From assembly GCA_009746045.1 (NCBI GenBank), contig RPFO01000082.1, forward strand, positions 4,027,140-4,091,139: a stretch of DNA of 64,000 bases, written 5' to 3'. Shown here one piece after another: positions 43,966 to 55,300 of this stretch. Source of the stretch: Mesostigma viride. Taxonomy: Eukaryota; Streptophyta; Mesostigmatophyceae; Mesostigmatales; Mesostigmataceae. Each line of letters begins with the position of its first letter. Within the stretch, counting starts at the first letter, position 1. Both the position numbers and the translations under genes were made by a program. The notes beneath the pieces are model-generated. The model saw nothing but the letters and a program-made list of their open reading frames with translations. It did no database searches and was not told where the DNA came from.

Positions 43966-46900
43966 ATGGTAGTCACCACCACCGCTGTCACCAGCCTTCT
44001 TTCTGCGCCGAGCGCGCAGACAGCAGTGCATGGGCTGCGCGCGTGCGCACCCAGCCAAAACCTTCCTGACAATTCTCAGTTTACACTACGCACCAGGCGT
44101 TCCGTGATCAAACCTGGCCGCCTTCCACGCATATTTGAGGGTAGCCGGCCGTGCAAGGCGTTGGGCAATTTGCATAGACCGCTGCACTCACGCTTTTCAG
44201 AACGGCGGGAATGGCTGCTATGCCCGCGTGCTACCGGAGAAGCGAGCGCGAGCGTGACATCCGACGAACAAGAGAAAGCGGCGGGGGCGGACGCCCCCGC
44301 GACTGCTGCACCCGCCGAGCAGACAGCCGACGTCAATTCCACCTTCTTGACGGATCTACGCAACCGGAAAGCCGCCGCGACCGCGAAAAAGATCCAAATC
44401 GAGAAGAAAGTGGAGAGCTTGCAGCTCAAGGTGACGCTGGCGAACGCGGCGGCTGAGGAGGCCGAGAGTGCTCTCGCGGAGGCCATGAGCCGTGCCGAGG
44501 AGAACCTCGCGGAACTTCTGGTTGCAGAAACAGACATGGGGGAAGCCGAGAAGGAGCTGGCAGCCGCGCTCAAGGCACTACTCGCGACGCAGGGCAAGTC
44601 CAACCTGGTGACGGAGCAGACGCCAGAGGCCAGTCCTGTCGAGGAGGTACAGGCGACGGCCGCCAGCACGGACGCAGAGGTACTCCCCGCGCAGCTGTCG
44701 AGCAGGCTAGTCCCGGTGTTGCTGCCAGATTCACAGCTGGCGGGAGCAGAGAGTGTGGCGGAGAGTGATGAGGAGGTGAATCGTGGGCAGCACCGTGGGA
44801 AGGCGTCAGCATTGCACTAGCATGAATGAAAACGGAACGGATGGAAGCATGGGTGGATAAGGATATGGCTTGCACGGTGGCGTTCTTGCTTTGCTTCAGC
44901 GTGCTTTTTAATTTAGCGCTGCATTGCCATCGGTGGCTACTGTGATTGGGATGGGGATGAGTATCCCAGAGTTGCCTGAGCGCGCCGCTCCCTGTAGCAA
45001 CATGTAGGGGCACTGAAGCTTTCCACACTGGTGGTGTTTACTACGATGACAAGTTGTCAGGACAGTCGTCCGTGTCATGTCTGAGCCAGTGGGGGTCCTT
45101 CATGTCACGCATTGTGTCAGTGGGGGCTAGGACAGCTAGGTATCGTACTAGTTTGGGCGTTTGGGCGTTGCCATTGACCTTGACAGTAGCGATTCCTTCC
45201 ATCCATTCCCTGTTTCCCCATCCCTATCTATTCCAACTTTCCAACTTTCCCCCTCGTTGAGATTATTACTAGATACATGTCGGACCCCCCCTGCTTTACT
45301 TCTCCGCTCCCCTTTTCATCCGAGCTCATAATCACATGCTAGTTAAATTTCTTGGGCCCACGATTTTCCTTTGTGGTAGGGGGGCTGGGGGGGTGTGGGG
45401 GGGGTGGGGGGCCGGGAAGTCCACAGGCATTGCGGAAAAGAAAACTTGGGATTGTTAACCTCCGGGGCACAGGGAAACTGCGTGCTTGGATGTCATTGCA
45501 AGTCTCCCCAGACAGGGCTGTGTCATGCATCCAGTATGAGTTTTATCCCTATTTTCATGCGCTCAACAGTCTTTAAGGCCGTCGATGTGTTCCTGTCTTG
45601 CATAACCCCAGCAGGCAGAGCCAGAATCCAGCACCGACGGGGCCGCCTCGTCTGCGCAGGCGACCGCCACCGTGGAGGCCCCACCCGCCAACCCCTTGGG
45701 GGACACCCCCAAGGATGCTACTACCGCCGCCAAGCCTGCCGCGGCTGCTACAGTGACCAAGGCGGCCGGGAACCCCTTGGCGACCCCCGTTGCGGCGGAC
45801 AGCACCCAAATGGTGGACGGAGCGCTGCTGGAGGCGCGCGCGTGGGCAGTGGAGCAGGCACGGCTCACGCTGGAGGCGGCACAGGTGCGGATGAAGGAAG
45901 CCAACCGGGTGAAGGAAGGGATCGAGCAGGAGGGCCTGCTGCTGGGCAAGCAGGCGGTCACGCGGAGGGAGGAGGCGGTGGCCGCGGCTGCTGCGTTGGA
46001 CAAGGCGGAGGCAGAGCTGCAGGCGGCGCGCGAGGAGGAGGCATCGCTGGTCACGCAGCTGATGCAGCCTAGGGAGGAGCTGGCCAGGGAGCTGGGCGCG
46101 CCCGACACCAGGTATGATGGCCATGTATGACACAAAGTCTTGCTTGGTCTGTATCCTTTTTTGTGTGTTGCGATGTTAGGTGTGCTGGCCAGGGAGCTGG
46201 GGGCGCCATGCGCTGGGTACTGCATTGTCGCGTGGTGTGATTGCCGTGTGCAGTGTTCATATGGTTTTGTTGTGTTGTGTTGCGTAGTAGCAATGTGGCG
46301 TACCCGTGGCCAAGAAATCCCTTGGAAGGTCAGGACTAATGAATCTGCCTCTGCCCATTCTCCTCCCCCTTATACCAACCCACCCTCAACCCCCTCCCCA
46401 GCCCTGCGCAAGCGGATGCCACAACCAGCGCAACCACCCTCGATGCCTCGGCGGCCAGGGTGGACGGTGCGGCCACCCCCAGCCCACCCAAGGCCAAGGC
46501 AGAGGCAGCTCCCCCCAAGGAGGCCGCCCCCACGCCGGCCCCTGCTCCCGTGTCCATGCTCACCGCCAAGGAAAGCGGGGCGGTCGCCAGTGACGTATCC
46601 AAACAGGCTGAGGTGGTGGCCCCGCTCCTGGCGGCCACGGCGGCCGTTGCGGGTGCGCAGGCGGGCGTGAAGGCCGGTGGTTCGGTGAAGGAGGTGGGTT
46701 TTCGTTAACATCCCAGGGATACAACAACATTGATCGTGCTGCCGGTGTATGTTGGTACCGCAAGATTGGCACAACATGACCTGCCGGTAGATGTTTGTAC
46801 CACTCAATCTTGCCACTCATGAAGCTGTCGTTGAGTTGCATCTCTGTCGAAAAGCTGACCCCCTGGGTCGTTCCGGTCCCTTTTATCTGCCTCTACTTTT

Positions 46901-49302
46901 TTCCCTGTGGCCCTCATCAATGCAATTATCATGTTTATGCAGAAGCTCGCGGATGCGGGCGCCACAGGGTCCCGTGAATCCTCGGGGGCCTCATCCACCA
47001 CCGTGCCGAGCCCCTCGCCGGCTGCCGCCGCAGCCAAGGCATCCGCCACCGCCAGCAAAGCGGCAGCGGCCGTTTCGCCTGCCAACATCTTTGCCAAGTG
47101 GCTCGCCAAGATTCTCCGCGTCGCGGCCGCGGTGGCGGTGGCCGTGGCGGCGATGAGGTACGGTGCAGGTGGTGGCGTGTAGTTGCCCTTTTTTCCTCAC
47201 GGCCTTTGTTTACATGAATATGTCATCATTATTATTTTTAGTTGCCCTTGTTCTCTGATTACCTTCCTTTACATTCTCGTTGAGGGCGCTAGTATCGAGC
47301 AGCCGTTTGCCTCTGTTTAAGGCGTGTCGTCCCCCGTGTGTTCTCCGTTTAAGGCACGAGAGTGCGTGTGCGCACAGATGCCCGTGTCGTGTTTGTCACG
47401 CAGACCAAGGGCCCAGTAGGTCGGTGTCGCATCCCACACCGTATGGGACCAACGGATGTCACCTGCTCCGACATCGTATCTCCTGGGCACGCTCGTGTCT
47501 CCTTGCCCGCCCGCGCCCACCAAGGCTAGGACCAAGGGTGGGGCAGGACGGATATATCTACCCTCTGGATTTCACATGCTCCTCCTTGCTCCCTCCCCCC
47601 CTCCCGCTCCCTCCCTCCCTCCCTCCCTCCCTCCCTCCCTCCCTCCCTCCCTCCCTCCCTCCCTCCCTCCCTCCCTCCCTCCCTCCCTCCCTCCCTCCCT
47701 CCCTCCTCCCTCCCTCCCTCCCTCCCTCCCTCCCTCCCTCCCTCCCTCCCTCCCTCCCTCCCTCCCTCCCTCCCTCCTCCCTCTCCTCCCTCCCTCCCTC
47801 CCTCCCTCCCTCCTCTCCTCCCTCCCTCCTCCCTCCCTCCCTCCCTCCCTCCCCCTCCCTCCCTCCCTCCCTCCCTCCCTCCCTCCCTCCCTCCTCCCTC
47901 CCTCCTCCCTCCTCCTCCCTCCCTCCCTCCCTCCCTCCCTCCCTCCCTCCCTCCCTCCCTCCTCCCTCCCTCCCTCCCTCCCTCCCTCCCTCCCTCCCTC
48001 CCTCCCTCCCTCCCTCCCTCCCTCCTCCCTCCCTCCCCTCCCTCCCTCCCTCCCTCCCTCCCTCCCTCCCTCCCTCCCTCCCTCCCTCCCTCCCTCCCTC
48101 CCTCCTCCCTCCCTCCCTCCCTCCCTCCCTCCCCTCCCTCCCTCCCTCCCTCCCTCCCTCCCTCCCTCCCTCCCTCCCTCCCTCCCTCCCTCCCTCCTCC
48201 TCCCTCCCTCCCTCCTCCCTCCCTCCCTCCCTCCCTCCCTCCCTCCCTCCCTCCCTCCTCCCTCCCTCCCTCCCTCCCTCCCTCCCTCCCTCCCTCCCTC
48301 CCTCCCTCCCCCTCCCTCCCTCCCTCCCTCCCTCCCTCCCTCCCTCCCTCCCTCCCCTCCTCCCTCCCTCCCTCCCTCCCTCCCTCCCTCCCTCGCTCCC
48401 CCCCCCCCCCCCTCTCCCCGTCCTCTCCCTCTCCCTCTCCCTCCCTCCTCCAACCCAACCCAACCCACTACCATCACCAGTGTCGCATGGACAGGGTAGA
48501 GCTAACACCCTGCCTTGTTTGTTTCCTCTCTCCTCTCCTGAACCCTTAACCCCGCCCACCAGTGTGGCGTGGACCAAGGGCGGGCTGAGCAAAGTGGCCC
48601 CTCCCCCCGTGGTGTCGGCGGTGGCCACCATTGAGCGCCAGCTGTCCTCCCCCATCCTGATGAAGCTGCGCAAGGACGCACAGAGCACGGTGCAGCACCT
48701 GCCACACCAGGTGGAGGAGCTGCTGGGAGAGGTGAGCCATGCAGCTTGAGCATCAGGTAGAGTGGTGCAAATGTATATTGTATTCGTTATAGTATTGTCG
48801 GGAGGTGGAGGAGCTGCTGGGATCTGGAGTTGGGTTGTGAAAATGTTATCAGTGATACGAGAGTGATTGCTTTCTTGGTGGGGTTATGGACATGTGTTAT
48901 GGGAAATGGTTTTGCGATTAAGGAAGCAGGTGGTTCCTTTCTTTTCCAGCTTCTTGAAAGCTTTGTTTGTTGTGAGTGGGATGTGGCTCCTTTCCCCCCT
49001 CCCAGACCTCGTTGCCGTGTAGACGACGGCAGGGAGCTCCTGCATGCTGCGAATGTATGCGGGCAAGTGGGTCTTGTGGAATGGTGTGGTGTTGGGGAAT
49101 GCGTCGCGATCTTTCGATGTGCCCCTTCCACAGCAGCAGCCGGGATGTTGCAGGGCTAACAACCAGCTCAACATTGCACTCACGTACGTCACCACTACCA
49201 CCTCCACCACCACCGCCGCCGCCGCCGCCGCCACCACCACCACCACCACCACACCACCACCACCACCACCACCACCACCACCACCACCACCACCACCGCC
49301 GC

Positions 49303-49364
<62 letters not shown>

Positions 49365-52300
49365 ACCACCACCACCACCACCGCCGCCGCCACCACCACC
49401 ACCACCACCACCACCTCTCCCCTCCCCAATACGTATCTGTGGCCCCTCTGCAGTCGGGCGGTGGGCACGGCGGCCACTCGATGAACGACCTCTACGACGT
49501 GCTGTGGCTTCTGCTGGCGTCCGTGGTGGCGGTGCCCCTATTCCAGAAGCTGCCAGGAGGTAGGGAGGGGCGCGCCCCATCATCCCAATCTGCGATAGGG
49601 ACGAATATCACATCGGCACCTGGTAGTAGGGACAGGTACAAAAGCCAACAGGTACTTGTGATAGGGACGGATGGGATAGGTACCTTGCAACTTGGACAAG
49701 TGCCATAGGGAGGTTGGCCTTCAATGGGCAGTCCGGGATAGGGCTAGCCCTAGAGCGCTAGCGCCCTTATTGGGCAAGTTGTCCATGGTGATTAGCAGGT
49801 AGCCCGGGTGAATCTGGCTGTTGGGAGCCATGCAAGTGTCTTGCCCGCATGGCTAGGGGACCGTTTTACTCTGATGCGGCATCAGCCACAGGGCGCGTAA
49901 GGAACGTTTTCCCTGTTTGAAACTGTCCCCCCCCCCGTTGTGTGTGGCTCAGCGCGCCCAATCATCTCCTGGCAGTTACTGCCACGGCAGACCACGGCCA
50001 CGCGTCCATCCCCATGGACGCTGTGAACGTAGAGCGACCATTTTACTGGGCCCTCTCTTGGCATTGCGCCCCCCAGGGAAATCCCTCTACCGCATCCCAC
50101 AGGCTCAGCTCCCTCGCTCTGCAATGGTGCCCATCGGATACCCCCCCCCCCCCCCCCCCCCGCCATACCTCTCCCATCAGCCTCCCTGGGACCACCTCAC
50201 CACCGTGCGCCGCGCCCCCTCCTGTACCCGCTTTCTTGTATATGTATATACTACTATATTTTTCGTTTTTCGTTTTTTCGGGCCATAACCCCCCGAAGCA
50301 GGCACATGCTCAATCAGGTGATGAATTGACGTATTCATTGTCCTCTAGTTGTCTCATTGATCTCCCGGTTTCATAGGTATAGATCATGTCCTTATTGATC
50401 CTTAATAGATATAGATCACCTCCTCCGCTCACCATCTTTCCACCGCTCACCTCCATCCTTGGGCCTGGCCTGCTCCGCCCCCCTCCCCCCCGACCCACCT
50501 ACGCACTGCCAACCTCCCAGGGAGCCCCGTGCTGGGCTACCTGGCGGCGGGCGCGCTGATCGGGCCCCACGCGCTCTCCATCATCCACAACGTGGAGGGA
50601 ACGCGCGAGCTGGCCGAGTTCGGCGTCGTCTTCCTGCTCTTCAACATCGGCCTCGAGGTGGGGGGCCTAATTTGAACATGTGTGTTCTGTTGGTCTAGTT
50701 ATATCCTACTGTGTTTGGCGTCGTCTTCCCGCTCTTCAACACCGCCCTCGAGGTGGGGGTTGTATGATGGATAGATGTGTGTTAGCTGGAACAGTCTGAA
50801 TTTTCATGTACTGTCACGGCAGAAGACAGGGACTGGACCGATCTGGTTGGCACGTGCGTGTGCGCTCCTTAATCTTGGGCTTGAAGTGGGGAGTAAGGGT
50901 GGTAGTGAGATAGGCTTACGAGGGTAGATAGGCTTATGAGGCTAGATGGGCTAATGAAGCTAATGAGGCTAGACATGCTTATGAGGCTTTGAGGCTAGAT
51001 AGGCTAAAGAGGCTAGATAGGCTTAAAAGGCTACCGACACAATGTGGATAGCCACGACGCGTCTCAGCAGCCGTTAGTTATGAGTGTCGCCTTAGACCTG
51101 CCTTCCCCCGTTCCCCCCACCCCCACGCCCGCCAAACCCCCCACCTCCACTATACCCTACCCCCCCCCGCCCCCCCCCGTTCCCCTTTTTTGCACACACG
51201 CACCCTCCTAGTGTGGCATGTCGCCATCCCCCTGTGTTCCCCCTTCCCACGCCGCCCCCGCTTCCCCCAAATCCCTTCCACCCCCCAACCCCCCCTGGCT
51301 TCCGCATCTTGTCTCATCACTGACTTAACTATCTTCCTTGCCACCCCCCCCCCCTTCCCCCGCCTCCCCCCCCCCCTCTTGCTCTCCTGCAGCTCTCCCT
51401 CGAGCGCCTCCAGTCGATGCAGAAGTACGTGTTCGGCCTCGGCTCCCTCCAAGTGCTCGCGTCCACCGCGGCCATCGCGCTCGCCACCTCGCTCACCAAC
51501 GCGTGCCCGATGCCGGGCGCTATCATCGTGGGAGGTGCCATGGCGCTCTCCTCGACCGCCGTAGGCCTCCAGGTGCTGGCCGAGCGCAAGGAGTCGCAGT
51601 CCCGCCATGGCCGCGCCGCCTTCTCGGTGCTGCTGTTTCAGGACCTCGCCGTCGTCGTCCTGCTCATGCTCATCCCGCTGCTGGCGCCCTCGGGCGCGGC
51701 CTCGCCCAGCTTTGCGTCCATCAGCAAGGCGCTCGGCGCGGCCGCTGTCAAGGCCGTGCTGGGCATCGGGGTGATCATCTACGGGGGGCGCACGGTGCGT
51801 GAATACTATGGCTATGGCTATGCATGACTATGACTATGCGTGAATACGGCTATGGCTGGGAACTAGGTTCAGCTTTTGACGTATGTGTTCGTCGATCATC
51901 TACGGTGGGCACATGAGTTAGATTACTAACGCCCAACGCCCATCAGACTAGTTGCTGGCTACGTAACTTGCGTCCACGTTGCTGCGTCGCGCCACAACCG
52001 GCGCTCGGCACTGTTATTCAGTCTCCGTCAGAATAACTCCGGTCACATTTTATGTTCCCCCGGTATGTCTCCGGCCACAAGTCAGCCTCGAGGTATCTCA
52101 GCTAACTACATGGTGCGTCAATTCTGCTATAATCGAGGACTAGACTCAGGTTTTGATGTAGTAGTATATCAAGGAGACAACCAGTAGTATATGTACATGC
52201 ATGAATTAGTATATACATGCATGTGGCTGGGTTGGTATGTGAATACCTCGCTGCGAATCTTGCGGCCCGCGTGCTTGCCTGCTTCCACAACCATTTGTAT

Positions 52301-55300
52301 TGCGACTCCCTCTAGTGTTTTAGGCCTGCCAATTGTGTCGTTATGGCATCTGCAACTGCAACGCCAAAACGTAATGGGTTGAACTTGTCTCGTCTTCTCC
52401 CCCCGCACGCACCAGATTTCAGGCCTGGACTGGAGGTCTCATTTAAACACATGCACCTGCCCATTCTGTGGCTTCTTCCTCTCCCCCCCCCCCCCCCCAC
52501 CCCACACCCCCGCCACCACATACACCCCCGACACGGGACCACAACTCTCATGGCCCGCAGATCCTGCGACCTCTCTACCGGCAGATTGCGGAGAACCGCA
52601 ACGCCGAGATTTTTGCGGCCACCACGCTGTTGGTGTGCCTCGGGACCAGCCTGCTGACCGCGCAGGTGAGGGGGTCATACGCACAACAATGGCATTATCG
52701 TTCAGAGAGACATTAAATGAAATCAAATAGGAGCAGAGAGACATGGCCTGTGTAAACTTGTGGTTGTTAGCTTTCAATGACGGTTGTGCTCTTTTTAAGT
52801 TGAATCATGATGGTCCCACCAAGATCCTCGTAACACCCCCACCGGTCTCGACCTCCAACTTTTTCCCATCTCCCCCTTTCCCCACCCCCATCGGTTCCCA
52901 CCATCCCCTTCCCCATCGCGTGGTTCCTGCGGACGGGACATCAACGCATCACCATCGAATCATCAAATCGCCTCGTCACCTCATCACCACATCGCCCCCT
53001 TTTCCCTTGGCTCCTCGTCCCCTAACTGTTTCCTCGTCCCCTAACTGTTTCCTCGTCCCCTAACTGTTTCCTCGTCCCCCAACCCGCAGGGGGGCCTGTC
53101 GGCTTCCCACCCGAGCCCTCTGACACCCCCTGTCCCATGCCGTGGTTCCCATCCACCCGTTCCCTCCCCCAACCCGCAGGCGGGCCTGTCCATGGCGCTG
53201 GGCGCGTTCCTCGCCGGTCTGCTGCTGGCCGAGACCGAGTTTGCTCTCCAGGTGGAGAGCGACATCGCACCCTACCGCGGCCTGCTGCTGGGCCTCTTCT
53301 TCATGACGGTGCGTGGGTGGGAAGGGTTGGGTGAAAGTGAGTCATGTGCTTCCGCGTCCTGCTGTTCATGGCCTACCGCGGCCTGCTGCTGGGCCTCTTC
53401 TTCATGACGGTGTGTGGGTGGGAAGCCATTGATTTCTATTTCTGGTCACGCCCTTGTGTTCTTTTTCCGGCCTACCCCCACAGGTCGGCATGTCCATTGA
53501 CGCCTCCATCCTGGTCCAGCAGTGGCCTCTAATTCTGTCGTCCCTAACCGCCCTCCTCGTGGGCAAGACGCTCCTGGTGACGGCAATGGGCGTCGCCATT
53601 GGACTGTCGCCGATCGCGGCCGCGCGCACAGGGCTCATCCTGTCATCGGGGGGGGAGTTTGCTTTCGTGGCGTTTGGAGAGAGCGTGTCCAAGGTGAGCG
53701 GGTGCTGGCATTAGGGTATATGCGTATAAGGGGCATTGATCAGTACTAAGGGCATATATCAGTCTAAATGCATCGGTATTTCATGGGTTTTGAGACCATA
53801 GTGGAGCGTGTTCCAGGTGAGTGGGCCTTTGGGCATTTGGCAGTTAGCTCGTTTCTTCTTGGCTGGTGTCTTGGGGCTGCATGCTTCCTCAGGATGCCTG
53901 TGATCAGACGTATCAGGTTTAGGGTCTGATCAGTCGGTCGGACGTATCAGGGATGCAAGCGACACAAAGGGGGCTCGCGTTCCTGATGTTTAGGGCGACC
54001 TGGTACTCGCCTGTGCATCAGGATGTTGCGCTGCCCCTCGTCGTGGATGTGCTCTTCCTGGGTGTGTGCTCTTCTGTTCTCTAATCTACGCACCCGTAAC
54101 TAGTGCATGCCCTGATGTCGCCCTCTAACAACCTATATATCGGCACCTGCCACCCTTATCCTCGCATCCATCACCCTTGCAGGGCCTCATGTCGCCCACC
54201 TTCTCCAGCCAGATGTTCCTCGTCGTCGCGCTGTCCATGGCGGTCACGCCCTACCTGGGCGCGCTGGGCCAGTGGATCGAGAACAAGTTTGCGAAGAAGG
54301 AGGACATGCGCTCGCTGCAGCCGGTCGACGCCGAGGTGGGTGGTCACTGTCTCCCCGTGTGGTCACTACAGTAGCGGTGGCAATCCGTCCATGGGTGGCC
54401 TGATGATGGTGTTCGCCGCAGCCGGGGTATTTCTTCTTCCACGTTTCGTGTGTGTGGCTGGGTGGCCAGCCTGCTCACCGTTGCTGTGCTTGCTTTCCGT
54501 CACTGACCTTTCCGTCGCTATGCTCGTGTGCCCCCCCCCCCCTACCCCCCTACCTACCCCCGTGCCCCATCCCCCCCCCCCCTGCAGGTGGATGACCTGC
54601 GCAACCACATCATCATCGCAGGCTACGGGCGCGTGGGGCAGGTGGGTCCCAGGCCATGTGGGGCACAGGTGAGGTGGTGGTCGTGTGGGGCAGGTGAGGC
54701 GGTGCAACCCTCATGTGGGAGAGTGAAAGCGGCTCACGGCGCACCCTGTTTGAGCCGTGCATGGCACGTCCAGTTCATCTCATGGTAATGATGACATGGA
54801 AATGACAATGTGCTGCATCAAACCATGTTGTCATACCACAACCCCCGCATCACACCATGGGAGCATCCGGCGCTCCCAGCGCGCCCTCCCCCTTCCTATC
54901 AGTGCGCCCTCCCCTTCCTATCAGCGCGCCCTCCCCTTCCTATCAGCGCGCCCTCCCCTTCCTATCAGCGCGCCCTCCCCTTCCTATCAGCGCGCCCTCC
55001 CCTTCCTATCAGTGCGCCCTCCCCTTCCTATCAGTGCGCCCTCCCCTTCCTATCAGTGCGCCCTCCCCTTCCTATCAGTGCGCCCTCCCCTTCCTATCAG
55101 CGCGCCCTCCCCTTCCTATCAGCGCGCCCTCCCCTTCCTATCAGCGCGCCCTCCCCTTCCTATCAGTGCGCCCTCCCCTTCCTATCAGTGCACCCTCCCC
55201 TTCCTATCAGCGCGCCCTCCCCTTCCTATCAGCGCGCCCTCCCCTTCCTATCAGCGCGCCCTCCCCTTCCTATCAGTGCGCCCTCCCCTTCCTATCAGCG

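Noticed and set aside
47591-48408. Telomeric repeat array
   Set aside because: The unit is CCCT, not the CCCTAAA or CCCTAAAA of plants and algae; it is intronic.
47280-48749. Long Leu/Pro/Ser, Gly/Glu/Arg frames over the CCCT repeat
   Set aside because: They are translations of a microsatellite in all frames; true KEA exon 5 occupies only 48563-48731 within one of them.
48884-49583. Overlapping poly-Gly/Val/Ala and Pro/His frames at the triplet array
   Set aside because: Only 49454-49559 has splice support and homology; the remainder is repeat translation.
53941-54060. Further exon-edge echo for KEA exon 12 near 54021-54060
   Set aside because: Only short CTCGTCGT and GATGTT words match; not better than chance by eye.
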